A stretch of 64,000 nt of DNA from Lacihabitans soyangensis (GTDB taxonomy: Bacteria; Bacteroidota; Bacteroidia; Cytophagales; Spirosomataceae). Location of the stretch: contig NZ_RJUF01000181.1 in assembly GCF_024343775.1 (NCBI RefSeq), forward strand, positions 1-64,000, read 5' to 3'. Below, one piece after another: positions 25,646-35,679 of the stretch (position 1 is its first letter; every line of letters starts with the position of its first letter). The notes beneath the pieces are model-generated. The model made no database searches and was not told the DNA's origin. It worked only from the letters and a program-made list of their open reading frames with translations. Made by a program: the position numbers and the translations under genes.

Positions 25646-28078
25646 ATGAAACACTTTCTTACAATTACATTTTTATTTCTTACTCTAACTATATTTGCTC
25701 AAAAAAATGGTAGCATAACAGGTAAAGTGGTAGATAAAAATACCCAAGAGATTCTTCCTTTTGTTAGTTTGCAGATAGTCGGCACTCAAAAAGGTGGCAC
25801 TACTGACGAAAATGGTAGTTTTCGTATAAGTGATATACCAGTAGGTACTTATAATATTTTATTTAGCTATGTTGGGTACCAAAACTTCACACTTTATAAT
25901 GTGGTGATCAATACTGGTAACGAAAGTACCTTCCAGGTAGAATTAGAAGCCCAAAAGAACGACCTAAAGGCCTTGGAAGTAACTGCCAAAAAAGAAACTG
26001 CTTTTACAGGTACTTTGGAGTCTCCATTGAGTATTCAGAAACTCACTACCGAAGAAATCAGAGCCAATCCGGGTGGGAATTTTGATATTAGTAAGGTTAT
26101 TCAGATTCTCCCTGGCGTTGGTGGTGGAGTTGGTGGAGGGTCGTTTAGAAATGACATCATTATTCGCGGTGGTGGTTCAAACGAAAACGTCTTTTATCTT
26201 GACGGAATAGAAGTTCCTGTAATTAACCATTTTCAGACACAAGGAAGCAGTGGCGGGCCTCAAGGAATGCTAAACGTAAGCTTTATTGAGGACGTAAAAC
26301 TGAGTTCGTCGGCATTTGATGCCCGATACGATAATGCACTTAGCTCTGTCTTTCAGTTCAAACAAAAAAATGGTAATCCAAACGAACTACAGGGCAACAT
26401 CAGATTAAGTGCTACGGAATTAGCTACTACTTTTGAAGGTCCATTATCTAAAAACACGACTTTTCTGGCCTCTGCCCGTAGATCTTATCTTCAGTTGCTT
26501 TTTAAGGCCATAGATTTACCCATAAGACCTAATTACTGGGATTTTCAGACGAAAATCAGTCATCAAATAAACAAAAAGACTTCACTTACTTTTGTAGGTT
26601 TGGGTGCCATAGACGAGTTTAGTTTTGCTATTTCTGATGAATATTCGGCTGAGAAAGCACAAACTATCAATTCCGCCCCAAACATAAACCAATGGAATTA
26701 CACAGTGGGAGCCTCACTTAAGAGATTGATAAACAATGGTTATTGGAATCTCGCACTGAGCAGAAATATGTTCAATAATGACATTGTAAAATTTGAAGAC
26801 AATGAGAATCCTGAAATCTCACCCAAGACATTAGATTTGAATTCCAGAGAAGCAGAAAATAAACTTCGTTTTGACGTGAATCAAACCTTAAATGGCTGGA
26901 AATTAGCCTATGGACTATCCACTCAGCTCGTAAAATATACCAATCAAACATTTAATCTTATCAGAAAACAGATACTTGATGCCAACGGAAAAATAATACA
27001 ACCCGAGCTAAGCATCAATTTTGAAAGCCCGATAGATCCATTTATGAAATACGGAGCATTTGTTCAGGTTGGCAAAAGATTTGAGAAACTTGGCGTTAGC
27101 GGTGGAATCAGAACAGATGGAAACAGCTTCACTGACAACGGAATGAATTTTTTGAACACCCTTTCACCTCGAATTTCCTTAAGTTATTTCCTAAATAACC
27201 AATGGTCAATTAATGCTTCGGCTGGTAGATATTTCAAACTACCACCTTATACTATCTTGGGTTTTGCAAATACTGCTGGCACTTTATTAAATCAAGACGC
27301 TGAATATCAAATCAGTAATCATTTGGTTTCTGGTTTAGAATTTATTCCAAACGAAAGTTTAAGATTCACTTTGGAAGGTTTTTACAAATTCTACCAAAAC
27401 ATGCCCGTTTCTAAAAATTCAGGTATTTCTTTGGCCAATTTGGGTGCTGATTTTAATGTTTTAGGCAATGAGGAAGTTCTTTTTAACGGAGATGGTAAAA
27501 CTTACGGAATTGAGTTTTTTGCCCAAAAGAAACTTACAAAAAGGTTTTTTGGCGTTTATTCTTACACATTTTACAGGAGCCTTTTTAGTGGTTTGGATGG
27601 TAAGCTAGTATCGAGTTCATGGGACAATAGACATTTGATGAGTTTTGCTGTAGGTTACAAATTTCGTAGAAATTGGGAAGCTGGTTTGAAATTTCGTTTG
27701 CAGGGTGGTGCACCTTATTCTCCAATTGACGAAAATGCATCAAGACTTAATTATATCACTCAAGGCGTAACTGTTTATGATTACTCTAGACTGAATACCA
27801 TGCGTTTGGGTTCATTTAATAGCAGTGACATCAGAATTGACAAGAAAATTAACTTCAAGAAAACGGCTTTAGACTTATACATAGACATAACGAACTGGTA
27901 TCTAGCCAAATCACCAGTTGTTCCCGAATTTACCCTTAAAAGAAACGAAGCCAATACCGGTTTTGCCACAACAGATGGCGGTCAAATTAAACAAGATGCA
28001 TCAAATGGAATTCCAGTAATTTTGACGGAGCCTTCGGCCTTGGTTACACCAACTATCGGGTTTATTTGGGAGTTTTAA
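25646..28078 (+). CDS. TonB-dependent outer-membrane receptor
   Basis: This 810-residue outer-membrane receptor imports a ligand using TonB energy. A signal peptide covers about 1-18 (FAQ cleavage). A carboxypeptidase-D-regulatory-like domain follows (about 22-105: GSITGKVVDKNTQEILPFVS). The plug (about 125-235) contains IIIRGGGSNENVFYLDGIEV, and the rest is a beta barrel ending in GFIWEF with terminal Phe. No SusD-like partner is next to it, so glycan uptake is not indicated; iron chelates, peptides or cobalamin remain possible. A bidirectional terminator follows. Confidence 0.93.
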   Translation: MKHFLTITFLFLTLTIFAQKNGSITGKVVDKNTQEILPFVSLQIVGTQKGGTTDENGSFRISDIPVGTYNILFSYVGYQNFTLYNVVINTGNESTFQVELEAQKNDLKALEVTAKKETAFTGTLESPLSIQKLTTEEIRANPGGNFDISKVIQILPGVGGGVGGGSFRNDIIIRGGGSNENVFYLDGIEVPVINHFQTQGSSGGPQGMLNVSFIEDVKLSSSAFDARYDNALSSVFQFKQKNGNPNELQGNIRLSATELATTFEGPLSKNTTFLASARRSYLQLLFKAIDLPIRPNYWDFQTKISHQINKKTSLTFVGLGAIDEFSFAISDEYSAEKAQTINSAPNINQWNYTVGASLKRLINNGYWNLALSRNMFNNDIVKFEDNENPEISPKTLDLNSREAENKLRFDVNQTLNGWKLAYGLSTQLVKYTNQTFNLIRKQILDANGKIIQPELSINFESPIDPFMKYGAFVQVGKRFEKLGVSGGIRTDGNSFTDNGMNFLNTLSPRISLSYFLNNQWSINASAGRYFKLPPYTILGFANTAGTLLNQDAEYQISNHLVSGLEFIPNESLRFTLEGFYKFYQNMPVSKNSGISLANLGADFNVLGNEEVLFNGDGKTYGIEFFAQKKLTKRFFGVYSYTFYRSLFSGLDGKLVSSSWDNRHLMSFAVGYKFRRNWEAGLKFRLQGGAPYSPIDENASRLNYITQGVTVYDYSRLNTMRLGSFNSSDIRIDKKINFKKTALDLYIDITNWYLAKSPVVPEFTLKRNEANTGFATTDGGQIKQDASNGIPVILTEPSALVTPTIGFIWEF

Positions 28079-28100
28079 TGCCGAAAATGGCTTAAAATGA

Positions 28101-28133
28101 AAAAGCACATGGAGCGAGGCTTCAAGTGCTTTT
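28101..28133. terminator. Bidirectional intrinsic terminator
   Basis: AAAAGCAC (28101-28108) pairs with GTGCTTTT (28126-28133), and inner bases GGAGC/GCTTC extend the stem with two mismatches. It separates the convergent TonB receptor and MetZ-like genes. Confidence 0.7.
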
Positions 28134-28157
28134 CTGTATAAACCAATCCTCCGATTC

Positions 28158-29330
28158 TTAATTTGACCCTTCAATTGCTTGGGTGAAATCTTCAATGAGG
28201 TCTTCGATATCCTCTAAACCTACTGAAACTCTCATGCTGCCTTCAAAGATTCCTAGCTTGGCTTTGTCTTCCTTCGATACTTTGGCGTGTGTTGTGGTAT
28301 CTGGATTCGTAACAGTTGTCCTACTGTCTCCAAGATTCGAGGTCAAGGATGCAATCTTTAAGAGTTTGGTAAACTTCACTACTCGTTCAAATCCACCTTC
28401 CAACTCGAAAGTTACCAAAGCACCGCCGGCGGTCATTTGTTTTTTGGCGAGTTCATATTGCGGATGTGATGGTAAAAACGGGTAATTTACTTTTTTTACA
28501 CCTTTAACACCCTCCAAGGCTTTGGCCAATTTCAGTGCGTTTTCGCAATGTCTGTCCAAACGTAAGCCCAAGGTCTCTAAACCTTTGGTTAGCACCCAAG
28601 CGTTAAATGGTGCCAAAGATGGCCCGGTTTGACGGCAGAAAAATCTTACTTTCTCTATCAGTGCCTTTGTACCAACTATGATGCCCCCCAAAACTCTTCC
28701 TTGACCGTCAAAAAACTTTGTGGCTGAGTGAACAATGAGGTTAGCCCCATATTCTGAAGGAGTTTGAAGCATTGGAGTTGCAAAACAATTATCAACAAAA
28801 TAAATTAGATTATGGTTTTTAGCCAATTCGCCAACCATTTCCATATCCACCAATTCAAGGCCTGGATTTGATGGCGTTTCCAAATAAATCATTTTCGTAT
28901 TTGGCTGAATGGCTTTTTCCCATTCCTCTTTGGGTGCTGAGGCGTCAATGTAGGTGTGAGTAATTCCCCAATTTGGTAAAATTTGAGTGATAATTTGGTG
29001 TGCTGAACCAAAAAGAGCCTTTGATGAAACAATGTGATCGCCAGACACTAAGTTAGCCACAAAGCCGGCAAATACAGCAGCCATACCTGTAGCTGTTGCA
29101 ATTCCCTCGTCTGCATCTTCCAACATACATACTTTATCTACAAATTCCTGAACGGTTGGGTTCGAAAAACGTGAGTAAATATTACCTTCGAGTGTGTTGT
29201 CAAACAAATCTTTGCCCATTTGAGCATCTTCAAAACAAAAGCTACTGGTCAGGTAAAGAGGCGTTGAATGCTCCCTAAACTGTGTTTTTTCTGTCTGAAT
29301 ACGAATCAATTTGGTCTGCTTTTTCATCAA
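28158..29330 (-). CDS. metZ: O-succinylhomoserine sulfhydrylase / trans-sulfuration PLP enzyme
   Basis: This 390-residue PLP enzyme of the Cys/Met metabolism family has the PLP-lysine in HSATKFFDGQGR (K205), with YSRFSNPTV near residue 52 and ETPSNPGLELVD at 151-162. LEGNIYSRFSNPT and the lack of longer insertions fit O-succinylhomoserine sulfhydrylase (MetZ), which makes homocysteine from O-succinyl- or O-acetylhomoserine; cystathionine gamma-synthase is the main alternative. The symbol is by family resemblance. Its start overlaps the PlsC-like gene by four bases at the end of a six-gene operon. Confidence 0.82.
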   Translation of the reverse strand: MMKKQTKLIRIQTEKTQFREHSTPLYLTSSFCFEDAQMGKDLFDNTLEGNIYSRFSNPTVQEFVDKVCMLEDADEGIATATGMAAVFAGFVANLVSGDHIVSSKALFGSAHQIITQILPNWGITHTYIDASAPKEEWEKAIQPNTKMIYLETPSNPGLELVDMEMVGELAKNHNLIYFVDNCFATPMLQTPSEYGANLIVHSATKFFDGQGRVLGGIIVGTKALIEKVRFFCRQTGPSLAPFNAWVLTKGLETLGLRLDRHCENALKLAKALEGVKGVKKVNYPFLPSHPQYELAKKQMTAGGALVTFELEGGFERVVKFTKLLKIASLTSNLGDSRTTVTNPDTTTHAKVSKEDKAKLGIFEGSMRVSVGLEDIEDLIEDFTQAIEGSN

Positions 29331-29896
29331 AAAATATCGTTTTTATAATTATTTATCCAGTTTTTCTGAAATCCTCCCATTTTTTCAAAGAAAGGAATAA
29401 AGTACTTTTTCATATCTGCTGCAAAGTCACCGCTTGGATAAAATGGCTCAGCAATGATTACTTCTTTTTTAACTAAATCAAAACCCACTCTGATTATAGG
29501 AATATTGGCTCCGACTGCAATGTAATAAAAGCCGGTTTTGAGTTTATCTACGTTTTTGCGAGTTCCTTCTGGTGCAATTCCAATCAATATTTTTTCAAAC
29601 GAATTGATAACGGCCACTTGACTATCAACCATATTCATTTTTTCTGACCTGTAGACTGGAGTTCCACCCAAAGCTTTAAAAATAAACCCGAATGGTGGCT
29701 TAAAAAGTTCTGCTTTACCTAGGTATTTAATATCTAATCGCATTTCTGCTCTCGCACTAATACCCACTAGAAAATCCTTCCAGCTGTTATGAGGAGCTAC
29801 TGAAAGTATTGCTTTGTTTATGCTGGAATCCACATTTCCGATGACCTTCCAACCCAAAAGCCTAAAGAATGTGCGTAATAAGAAGTTCATTTTCAA
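29327..29896 (-). CDS. PlsC-like 1-acyl-glycerol-3-phosphate acyltransferase family
   Basis: This 189-residue lysophospholipid-type acyltransferase has the HX4D catalytic motif as HNSWKD (about residues 34-39) and the substrate motif APEGTRK near 108. The short length and the absence of a long N-terminal membrane anchor resemble the compact PlsC-like proteins of Bacteroidota, which may act on phospholipids or aminolipids. It overlaps the site-2 protease gene and metZ by four bases each, showing coupled translation. Confidence 0.83.
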   Translation of the reverse strand: MKMNFLLRTFFRLLGWKVIGNVDSSINKAILSVAPHNSWKDFLVGISARAEMRLDIKYLGKAELFKPPFGFIFKALGGTPVYRSEKMNMVDSQVAVINSFEKILIGIAPEGTRKNVDKLKTGFYYIAVGANIPIIRVGFDLVKKEVIIAEPFYPSGDFAADMKKYFIPFFEKMGGFQKNWINNYKNDIF

Positions 29897-31023
29897 TTAA
29901 TTGGATTAGGTGAAAAACAAATAATGAAAATTAGTATCGCAATCCAGCCAAGAATCTTTCTTGTGATACCCAGTGGCTTTGAATCAACCGTTTCAGGATG
30001 ATAAACACCCAAAACTCGGCCAATTAAAAAACCGAATGCTAGAAATCCCGAATAACCGGAAACTTCAGGTAAATATTTTGAAAATGACAATTGAATGAGG
30101 ATTACCGCAAGTGCGAGAATCAAACTATTCAATTTTTTGTCAAATATCCTTGAAAAGCACAGATAATTGAAGTAAACAAAAAATAAGAATTGCAAAAGAA
30201 GAGTTCCTTGTTCTTCAGAGTAAGCCATTGTAAAATCGGTCAGTTTAAACATTCCAAGACCCGAATAAGAAACCAGTAGCACTAAGAAAATCGGTGAAAC
30301 TACATCAAAAGCTTTTTTACCAATAAGTGCAAAAAGAATATGCCCGCCGTCTAATTGCCCGATGGGCAGGAGATTAAGAGCAGTAAAAAGCAAACCCAAG
30401 AAACCTGCCAAAATTAGTGGATAATGAGTAATTTCATATTTGTGAGGTATCAAAGATGGATCAGCCAATTTGCCTTCTAAGAAATTATATATCAAGCTTT
30501 TACCTAAAGTTATTATTTCGCCATTGGTCTGATATGTATCTAAGAAGGCTCTGTAATTTCCTTGAAAATTTTTGTATTCAGGGTGAATGGTGTAGATGTA
30601 ATCGTCGGTCGGAAGAAAATAAAACCCACACGCCAAAACAACCACTGCAACTACGAAACCAGCCAATGGGCCGGCTATTCCGATGTCAAAGTAATCATTC
30701 TTAGAGTTGATTTTTTCTTTAATCTTTATGAATGCACCAAACGTACCGATCGAAGTCAGAACCACAAACCACCCAGGAATATAATAGGGTAAAGTAACAT
30801 CAATCTTTCGGATTTTGGCCATAAAATAGTGGCCGAATTCGTGTGTAGTGAGAAAACCCAAAAAGGGAATAGAAAACCACAGTCCTTGCTTAAATTCAGC
30901 CCAACCCGTCATGTCACTCTGAAAAAAGAAGGATTTACCATATATCCACTCAGCCCCAGCAAGTGTAGTGGTAATAAATGTAACCACAAAAAGAATGATA
31001 TTGATGTAAGGGCTTTTTAGCAT
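29893..31023 (-). CDS. Site-2 protease family (M50) membrane metallopeptidase
   Basis: This membrane protease has about 376 residues from ATG 31023 (MLKSPYINIIL). The longer start at 31059 would overlap the HAD gene by 34 bases and is less likely. The zinc motif HEFGH lies near residue 73, and the second motif LNLLPIGQLDGGHIL near 230. About eight hydrophobic segments are present. The order and size match site-2 proteases of the type seen next to accA-containing operons; the substrate is unknown. No PDZ domain is seen. Confidence 0.86.
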   Translation of the reverse strand: MLKSPYINIILFVVTFITTTLAGAEWIYGKSFFFQSDMTGWAEFKQGLWFSIPFLGFLTTHEFGHYFMAKIRKIDVTLPYYIPGWFVVLTSIGTFGAFIKIKEKINSKNDYFDIGIAGPLAGFVVAVVVLACGFYFLPTDDYIYTIHPEYKNFQGNYRAFLDTYQTNGEIITLGKSLIYNFLEGKLADPSLIPHKYEITHYPLILAGFLGLLFTALNLLPIGQLDGGHILFALIGKKAFDVVSPIFLVLLVSYSGLGMFKLTDFTMAYSEEQGTLLLQFLFFVYFNYLCFSRIFDKKLNSLILALAVILIQLSFSKYLPEVSGYSGFLAFGFLIGRVLGVYHPETVDSKPLGITRKILGWIAILIFIICFSPNPIN

Positions 31024-31025
31024 TT

Positions 31026-31658
31026 CTAAAGAATATGTTCTAAAATTTCTGTAAAACAATCAGGCGGATTTATTTTTATACACTTTATGCCCAGATCAGT
31101 AGCGGCGTCTATATTGTCTTGGTTATCGTCCAAAAAAAGTATTTCTTCTGGCTTACAGCCAATGTTGCCAATTACCGCATCATATATCTTATAATCAGGC
31201 TTCCACAACCCCATTTTGTAAGACAAAAAAGTTTTACTAAAAATGGTTTCGAAGTTCGGAATACCGAATTTTGTTCTAAAATATTGCTTGCACTGCTCAA
31301 TATGAATATTGTTGGTATTGCTGAGCAAGTAAATCGGATATATCATTTTCAGAGATTCCAAAAAGTCTAAGCGTTTTTTTGGAACGTCTAGCAAAAGAGC
31401 GTTCCAAGCTTGGTCAATCTCTTGATCATTAAGTGGATAGCTCAATACCTGCCTAATCACATCCCGAAACTCGTCGTCTGAATAAAATCCCGTCTCATAT
31501 TTTTTGAAAACCTCGGCATCCGTAAAAAGTTGTTTTACTCTTGCTGGTGACTTGAATGTCAACTCAGAAAAGGCCGACATGGTCTTCTCAACATCAATAT
31601 TGATGATGACATTTCCAAAATCAAAAACAACAGCTTTTGTGGTAGTTTTAGAACACAT
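31026..31658 (-). CDS. HAD-family hydrolase (subfamily IA)
   Basis: This 210-residue HAD phosphatase has motif I as VVFDFGNVIINID at residues 10-22; the second Asp of the usual DxD is replaced by Gly-Asn (DFGNV), as in YihX-type phosphatases. Motif II is LLSNTNN near residue 115, and motifs III-IV are KPDYKIYD and LFLDDNQDNID. It probably acts on sugar phosphates. It begins one base after the accA stop, and the next gene starts two bases after its own stop. Confidence 0.85.
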   Translation of the reverse strand: MCSKTTTKAVVFDFGNVIINIDVEKTMSAFSELTFKSPARVKQLFTDAEVFKKYETGFYSDDEFRDVIRQVLSYPLNDQEIDQAWNALLLDVPKKRLDFLESLKMIYPIYLLSNTNNIHIEQCKQYFRTKFGIPNFETIFSKTFLSYKMGLWKPDYKIYDAVIGNIGCKPEEILFLDDNQDNIDAATDLGIKCIKINPPDCFTEILEHIL

Positions 31659-31659
31659 A

Positions 31660-32613
31660 CTATTCTACAACTACACCCATTGCACAAAACTTATCTATCC
31701 TTTCTGAAATTCGTTCTTGAGGCGTTAGTTTTTCAAGCTCCGAAATTTCCTTAATTATGGTTTTCTTCAAGATATCTGACATTTCATCCCATTTAAGATG
31801 TGCCCCACCCTGAGGTTCGGCTATAATTCCATCTATCAAGCCATTTTGTTTCATATCCACGGCAGTCAGCTTCAAAGCTTCCGCAGCCTGCTCTTTATAC
31901 TCCCAAGTTCTCCAAAGAATTGTTGAGCAGTTTTCAGGAGAAATTACTGAATACCAAGAGTTTTCGAGCATTAATACTCTATCACCAATAGCAATTCCCA
32001 ATGCCCCTCCAGATGCTCCTTCCCCTATTATTATACAAATAACTGGCACTCTCAAAGTCATCATTTCTTTAAGATTTCTTGCGATAGCCTCACCTTGCCC
32101 TCGCTCTTCAGCTTCCAAACCAGGAAAAGCACCTGGAGTGTCAATTAAAGTAACTATTGGCAAGCCAAATTTTTCGGCCAATTTCATCAATCTCAAAGCC
32201 TTTCTGTATCCCTCAGGATTCGGCATTCCAAAGTTTCGGTGTTGTCTTTCCTTCGTTTTTCTACCTTTTTGCTGTCCGATAATCATCACACTGACCCCGT
32301 CTATATCGGCTATTCCACCTACCACAGCCGGATCGTCTCTCACGGTTCGGTCTCCGTGCAATTCATGAAATTCGGAACAAATTCTCTCTATATAATCTAA
32401 AGTATAAGGTCTGTCTGGATGTCTCGAAAGCTGAACCCTCTGCCAACGAGTAAGGTTTTGGAACGTTTCAGCTCTAAGGGTATCAATTGCAGATGATAGG
32501 TTTCTAACAGCGTCACTTACGTCAACGTTATTGTCTTCGGCCAATTTTTTCATGTCCTCAAGTTTGGCTTCTAATTCAGCTATTGGTTTCTCAAATTCTA
32601 ATAAAGTTCTCAT
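31660..32613 (-). CDS. accA: Acetyl-CoA carboxylase carboxyltransferase subunit alpha
   Basis: This 317-residue protein has the size and layout of AccA, which with AccD moves carboxyl from carboxybiotin to acetyl-CoA at the start of fatty acid synthesis. Conserved blocks are [23 protein letters not shown], the oxyanion-hole region [15 protein letters not shown] and [14 protein letters not shown]. It sits ten bases after the beta-CASP gene, in the same transcript. AccB, AccC and AccD are not in the window. Confidence 0.96.
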   Translation of the reverse strand: MRTLLEFEKPIAELEAKLEDMKKLAEDNNVDVSDAVRNLSSAIDTLRAETFQNLTRWQRVQLSRHPDRPYTLDYIERICSEFHELHGDRTVRDDPAVVGGIADIDGVSVMIIGQQKGRKTKERQHRNFGMPNPEGYRKALRLMKLAEKFGLPIVTLIDTPGAFPGLEAEERGQGEAIARNLKEMMTLRVPVICIIIGEGASGGALGIAIGDRVLMLENSWYSVISPENCSTILWRTWEYKEQAAEALKLTAVDMKQNGLIDGIIAEPQGGAHLKWDEMSDILKKTIIKEISELEKLTPQERISERIDKFCAMGVVVE

Positions 32614-32623
32614 TGAAGTCTAT

Positions 32624-34042
32624 TTATAATTCAAATGATTGGTTTTGATTAGGTAATTCTACGTTTTCGTAACCTTTCGTTTCTAAAATTTCTTTAAAGT
32701 TTGTCATGGCGTCAAAATCACCATGAACCAAAAAAAGTTTTTTCAGCTTGCTCTTATCTTGGTTTTCTGCAAAGCTAATCAAATCGTTTAAATCTCCATG
32801 CCCACTAAACACATCTATTTTTTTTATGGCGGCATTTACAGCAAATTTCTTATTTCTGATCTGCAAATCTTTCAGATCTCCAGATAGCAACCTACCTCCT
32901 ACCGAGTCTTCAGTAGCATAACCTACCATCAAAATTGTGGCATAAGGATTTTCAATGTTTTTCTCCACATGATGTTCTACTCTACCGCCTTTGATCATGC
33001 CTGAGGAAGAAATAATGATGCAGGATTCGGTATGAATAGAGGCAGCTTTACTTTCAATATCGGTTTCAAGGTAATGCAGATTCTCGAAGTCAAATATTGA
33101 ATCCGTTTCTTCGTAAAAATCTCTGGCTTCTTTGTTTAGCTGTTTCCTGTATTTCTCATAGACTTTGGTACTTACACGAGCCAAAGGACTGTCAGTAAAG
33201 ACTTTAATCGGCTTAATGTCGTAGTTTTGGTAAAGTCTATTGAGCGTATATAATAAACATTGGGTACGACCCACACTGAAAGATGGAACTATCAATCGGC
33301 CGGTAATATCCACACAAGCTTCCTGGATAATATCTTTCAAAACTTTCTCCGGATCGCCTGCATCTGAATGGTTTCTATTACCATAGGTCGACTCCATCAC
33401 CAAGTAGTCTACCTGTGGAATAGCAACTGGATCAACCAAAAGCGGGAAGTTTTTTCGACCAATATCTCCGGAAAAACCGATTTTTTTAAACTCTCCGTTT
33501 TCTTTGACTTCAATTACGATATGAGCAGCACCCAACAAATGTCCAGCTGGATAAAAGGTCACATAGCCGTCATCTTTAAACTTAAATCTATTGCCAAAAG
33601 CAATGGGTACAAAGTTTTGAACGGCTTCATCCACTTGCCTTCTTAAATACAGCCCTTGCGTTTCTATGCTCTTCCACTTCTTAGACTTCTTATGGCTTTT
33701 CTCTATGTTTTTAACGATTTTCGAGTTCAAATTTGCAGCGTCATGCAACAATAACTCCGACAATTCCATAGTAGGGCTCGTGCACAACACTTGTCCTTCA
33801 AAACCAGATTGGTAAAGATTCGGAATTTGACCCGAATGGTCAATATGAGCATGTGTTAGAAAAACAATATTTACAAGAGAGGCATCAAATGGGAAATTTC
33901 CATATTGAAATACCTCGCGATGGTTTTGAGAGCCGTCTAATGTTGAGCCGCAATCAATAAGAATACGGTAATCATCCTCCAATTCTAAGAGAAACATACT
34001 ACCCGTCACTTTTCTGGCTGCACCATAAAATGTAAGCCTCAT
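32624..34042 (-). CDS. MBL-fold beta-CASP RNA/nucleic-acid hydrolase
   Basis: This protein has 472 residues from ATG 34042 (MRLTFYGAARKVTGS), the usual start for this family. The upstream ATG at 34084 lies in a TATCTTTG promoter box and is rejected. The metallo-beta-lactamase motif THAHIDHSG stands at about residues 60-68. The beta-CASP domain carries SFSVGRTQCLLY, SSSGMIKGGRVEHH and the C-terminal FSGHGDLNDL. These are the CPSF73/RNase J-like hydrolases; this shorter exo/endonuclease group is seen in many bacteria. It heads the six-gene operon. Confidence 0.85.
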   Translation of the reverse strand: MRLTFYGAARKVTGSMFLLELEDDYRILIDCGSTLDGSQNHREVFQYGNFPFDASLVNIVFLTHAHIDHSGQIPNLYQSGFEGQVLCTSPTMELSELLLHDAANLNSKIVKNIEKSHKKSKKWKSIETQGLYLRRQVDEAVQNFVPIAFGNRFKFKDDGYVTFYPAGHLLGAAHIVIEVKENGEFKKIGFSGDIGRKNFPLLVDPVAIPQVDYLVMESTYGNRNHSDAGDPEKVLKDIIQEACVDITGRLIVPSFSVGRTQCLLYTLNRLYQNYDIKPIKVFTDSPLARVSTKVYEKYRKQLNKEARDFYEETDSIFDFENLHYLETDIESKAASIHTESCIIISSSGMIKGGRVEHHVEKNIENPYATILMVGYATEDSVGGRLLSGDLKDLQIRNKKFAVNAAIKKIDVFSGHGDLNDLISFAENQDKSKLKKLFLVHGDFDAMTNFKEILETKGYENVELPNQNQSFEL

Positions 34043-34081
34043 TGATTTCTGTTTTTTTGGGAAAATTATGTAAAAGGACTG

Positions 34082-34089
34082 CAAAGATA
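34082..34089 (-). promoter_or_regulatory. -7 box for the beta-CASP/accA operon
   Basis: The minus strand reads TATCTTTG. The expected transcript start lies a few bases further, about 35 bases before ATG 34042, and it excludes the ATG at 34084. Confidence 0.6.
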
Positions 34090-34127
34090 GTATATTGGAG
34101 TACTATTAAAGAAAATTTTAGAAATTC

Positions 34128-35525
34128 ATGAAAATAATTTGCATAATAATCTTACAAATAAGCACTTATTCAAGTCAATTAAATACCATTATTTCACAAT
34201 ATTTAGGAAATTCGAGTACTGAAAATGTAAATGTTTCCATGAGTGTTCGGAAAATTGGCTCTGGAGAAGAAATTTATGCCTATCAATCAAAAATGGCCCT
34301 CCCACCAGCTTCTACATTAAAATTGCTCACCACTGGCACCGCCTTGGATATTCTAGGATCTGACCACACTTTTAAGACACAAATCCTCAGAAATGGGACA
34401 ATCGAAAACAATGCCTTGGATGGAGATTTGGTCATTACCTCAAATGGTGATTTTAGTTTTGGTTCCATAAGGTTAGGATTAAATTCTTTGAAAGAAATAG
34501 TTGATGTTTTGAAATCAAAAAATATCAAGAAAATTACGGGTAAAATAGAAATAGAAGAAAATCAGCATTTCGATATTCCTTCTGAATGGCTTATGGGTGA
34601 TCTCGGCAATTATTATGGTGCTCATCCTAAGCAATTTAACTACAATGAAAATTTTTACACAGTTTACTTCAATGGAGGAGAAAATATTGGTGATTCGGCC
34701 ACAGTTAGTGGAATTTTTCCCAATTCTGAAAGTTGGAAAATTGAAAATCTGGTCAAAACTGCCGAGAAAGGATCAGGAGATCAGGTAAATATCGTCAACC
34801 TAGCACCCTCAAATGAGATAGTTCTGACAGGCACCGTTCCGCAGCGGAGTGTAAATTTTGAGGTAAAAGGCTCTACTCCGAATATCAATGAGGTTTTCAT
34901 AGGTCTTGTTAAAAACGAATGTTTAAAAAATGGAATTGAGATACAAGGAAATGAAATGCAAGTGAATCTTAGAAATGATACTTTGGCTGTATTAAACTCT
35001 CCACCACTTTCAATTATAGCAGAACATTGCAACTTCAGAAGTGTGAATTTCTTTGCTGACGGAATATCGAATTTCTTAAAATCTATGGCAAGTGACTCAG
35101 TGGAAAATTACGATGACTTTCTGAAATCGTATTGGAAAACCCGGGGTTTAAACTTATCAAATTTCAAATTTCTAGACGGTAGTGGCTTATCTCCTTTAAA
35201 CACACTTTCTACTCAAGCCATGACCTCTTTTCTAAGCAAAATGTATTCAAGCCCACAATTCGGTTCATTTCTGAAGACCATTCCGAGAGTTGGAAAGACA
35301 GGAACAGTGGTTTCCTTAGACCCCAAAGGTATAACAGATGGTAGAATTTATGCCAAAAGTGGTTCAATATCAGGAACTAGGAATTATGCAGGCTACTTTT
35401 TGGATGAGAAAAACGAAATTTATGCTTTTTGCATTTTTCTCAACGGCTTCAATGATACCGCTCAATTATTTTCCCGCCAATTACTGCAAAATTTAATGTT
35501 TAAGATGATTGATTTAAATCAATAA
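34128..35525 (+). CDS. dacB: D-alanyl-D-alanine carboxypeptidase/endopeptidase (PBP4, DacB-like)
   Basis: This 465-residue S13-family penicillin-binding protein has a signal peptide at about 1-17 and the catalytic SxxK as STLK at 62-65. The SxN motif is SVN (in FRSVNFFADGISN), and the K(S/T)G motif is in YAKSGSISG, near residue 420. These enzymes trim or open peptidoglycan crosslinks. The gene is divergent from the beta-CASP operon and stands alone. Confidence 0.92.
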   Translation: MKIICIIILQISTYSSQLNTIISQYLGNSSTENVNVSMSVRKIGSGEEIYAYQSKMALPPASTLKLLTTGTALDILGSDHTFKTQILRNGTIENNALDGDLVITSNGDFSFGSIRLGLNSLKEIVDVLKSKNIKKITGKIEIEENQHFDIPSEWLMGDLGNYYGAHPKQFNYNENFYTVYFNGGENIGDSATVSGIFPNSESWKIENLVKTAEKGSGDQVNIVNLAPSNEIVLTGTVPQRSVNFEVKGSTPNINEVFIGLVKNECLKNGIEIQGNEMQVNLRNDTLAVLNSPPLSIIAEHCNFRSVNFFADGISNFLKSMASDSVENYDDFLKSYWKTRGLNLSNFKFLDGSGLSPLNTLSTQAMTSFLSKMYSSPQFGSFLKTIPRVGKTGTVVSLDPKGITDGRIYAKSGSISGTRNYAGYFLDEKNEIYAFCIFLNGFNDTAQLFSRQLLQNLMFKMIDLNQ

Positions 35526-35679
35526 TATTTTTATTTGCCATCAAATTATCGATGTTCCCAAAAACAAGAAATTTAACGAAATCGTACTTTTCTGATGTGA
35601 ATCAGCAAGGTATTCTATGTGCTTTTTTAATAATTTAAAAGACGCTCTCTCATATTTTTCACCATAAAAAAGAAAAAAA

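Noticed and set aside
34043-34084. Upstream start of the beta-CASP protein
   Set aside because: It overlaps the TATCTTTG promoter box and the family starts at MRLTFYGA.
35551-35637. 28-codon frame before the serine palmitoyltransferase-like gene
   Set aside because: No conservation signal, no promoter and no terminator of its own.
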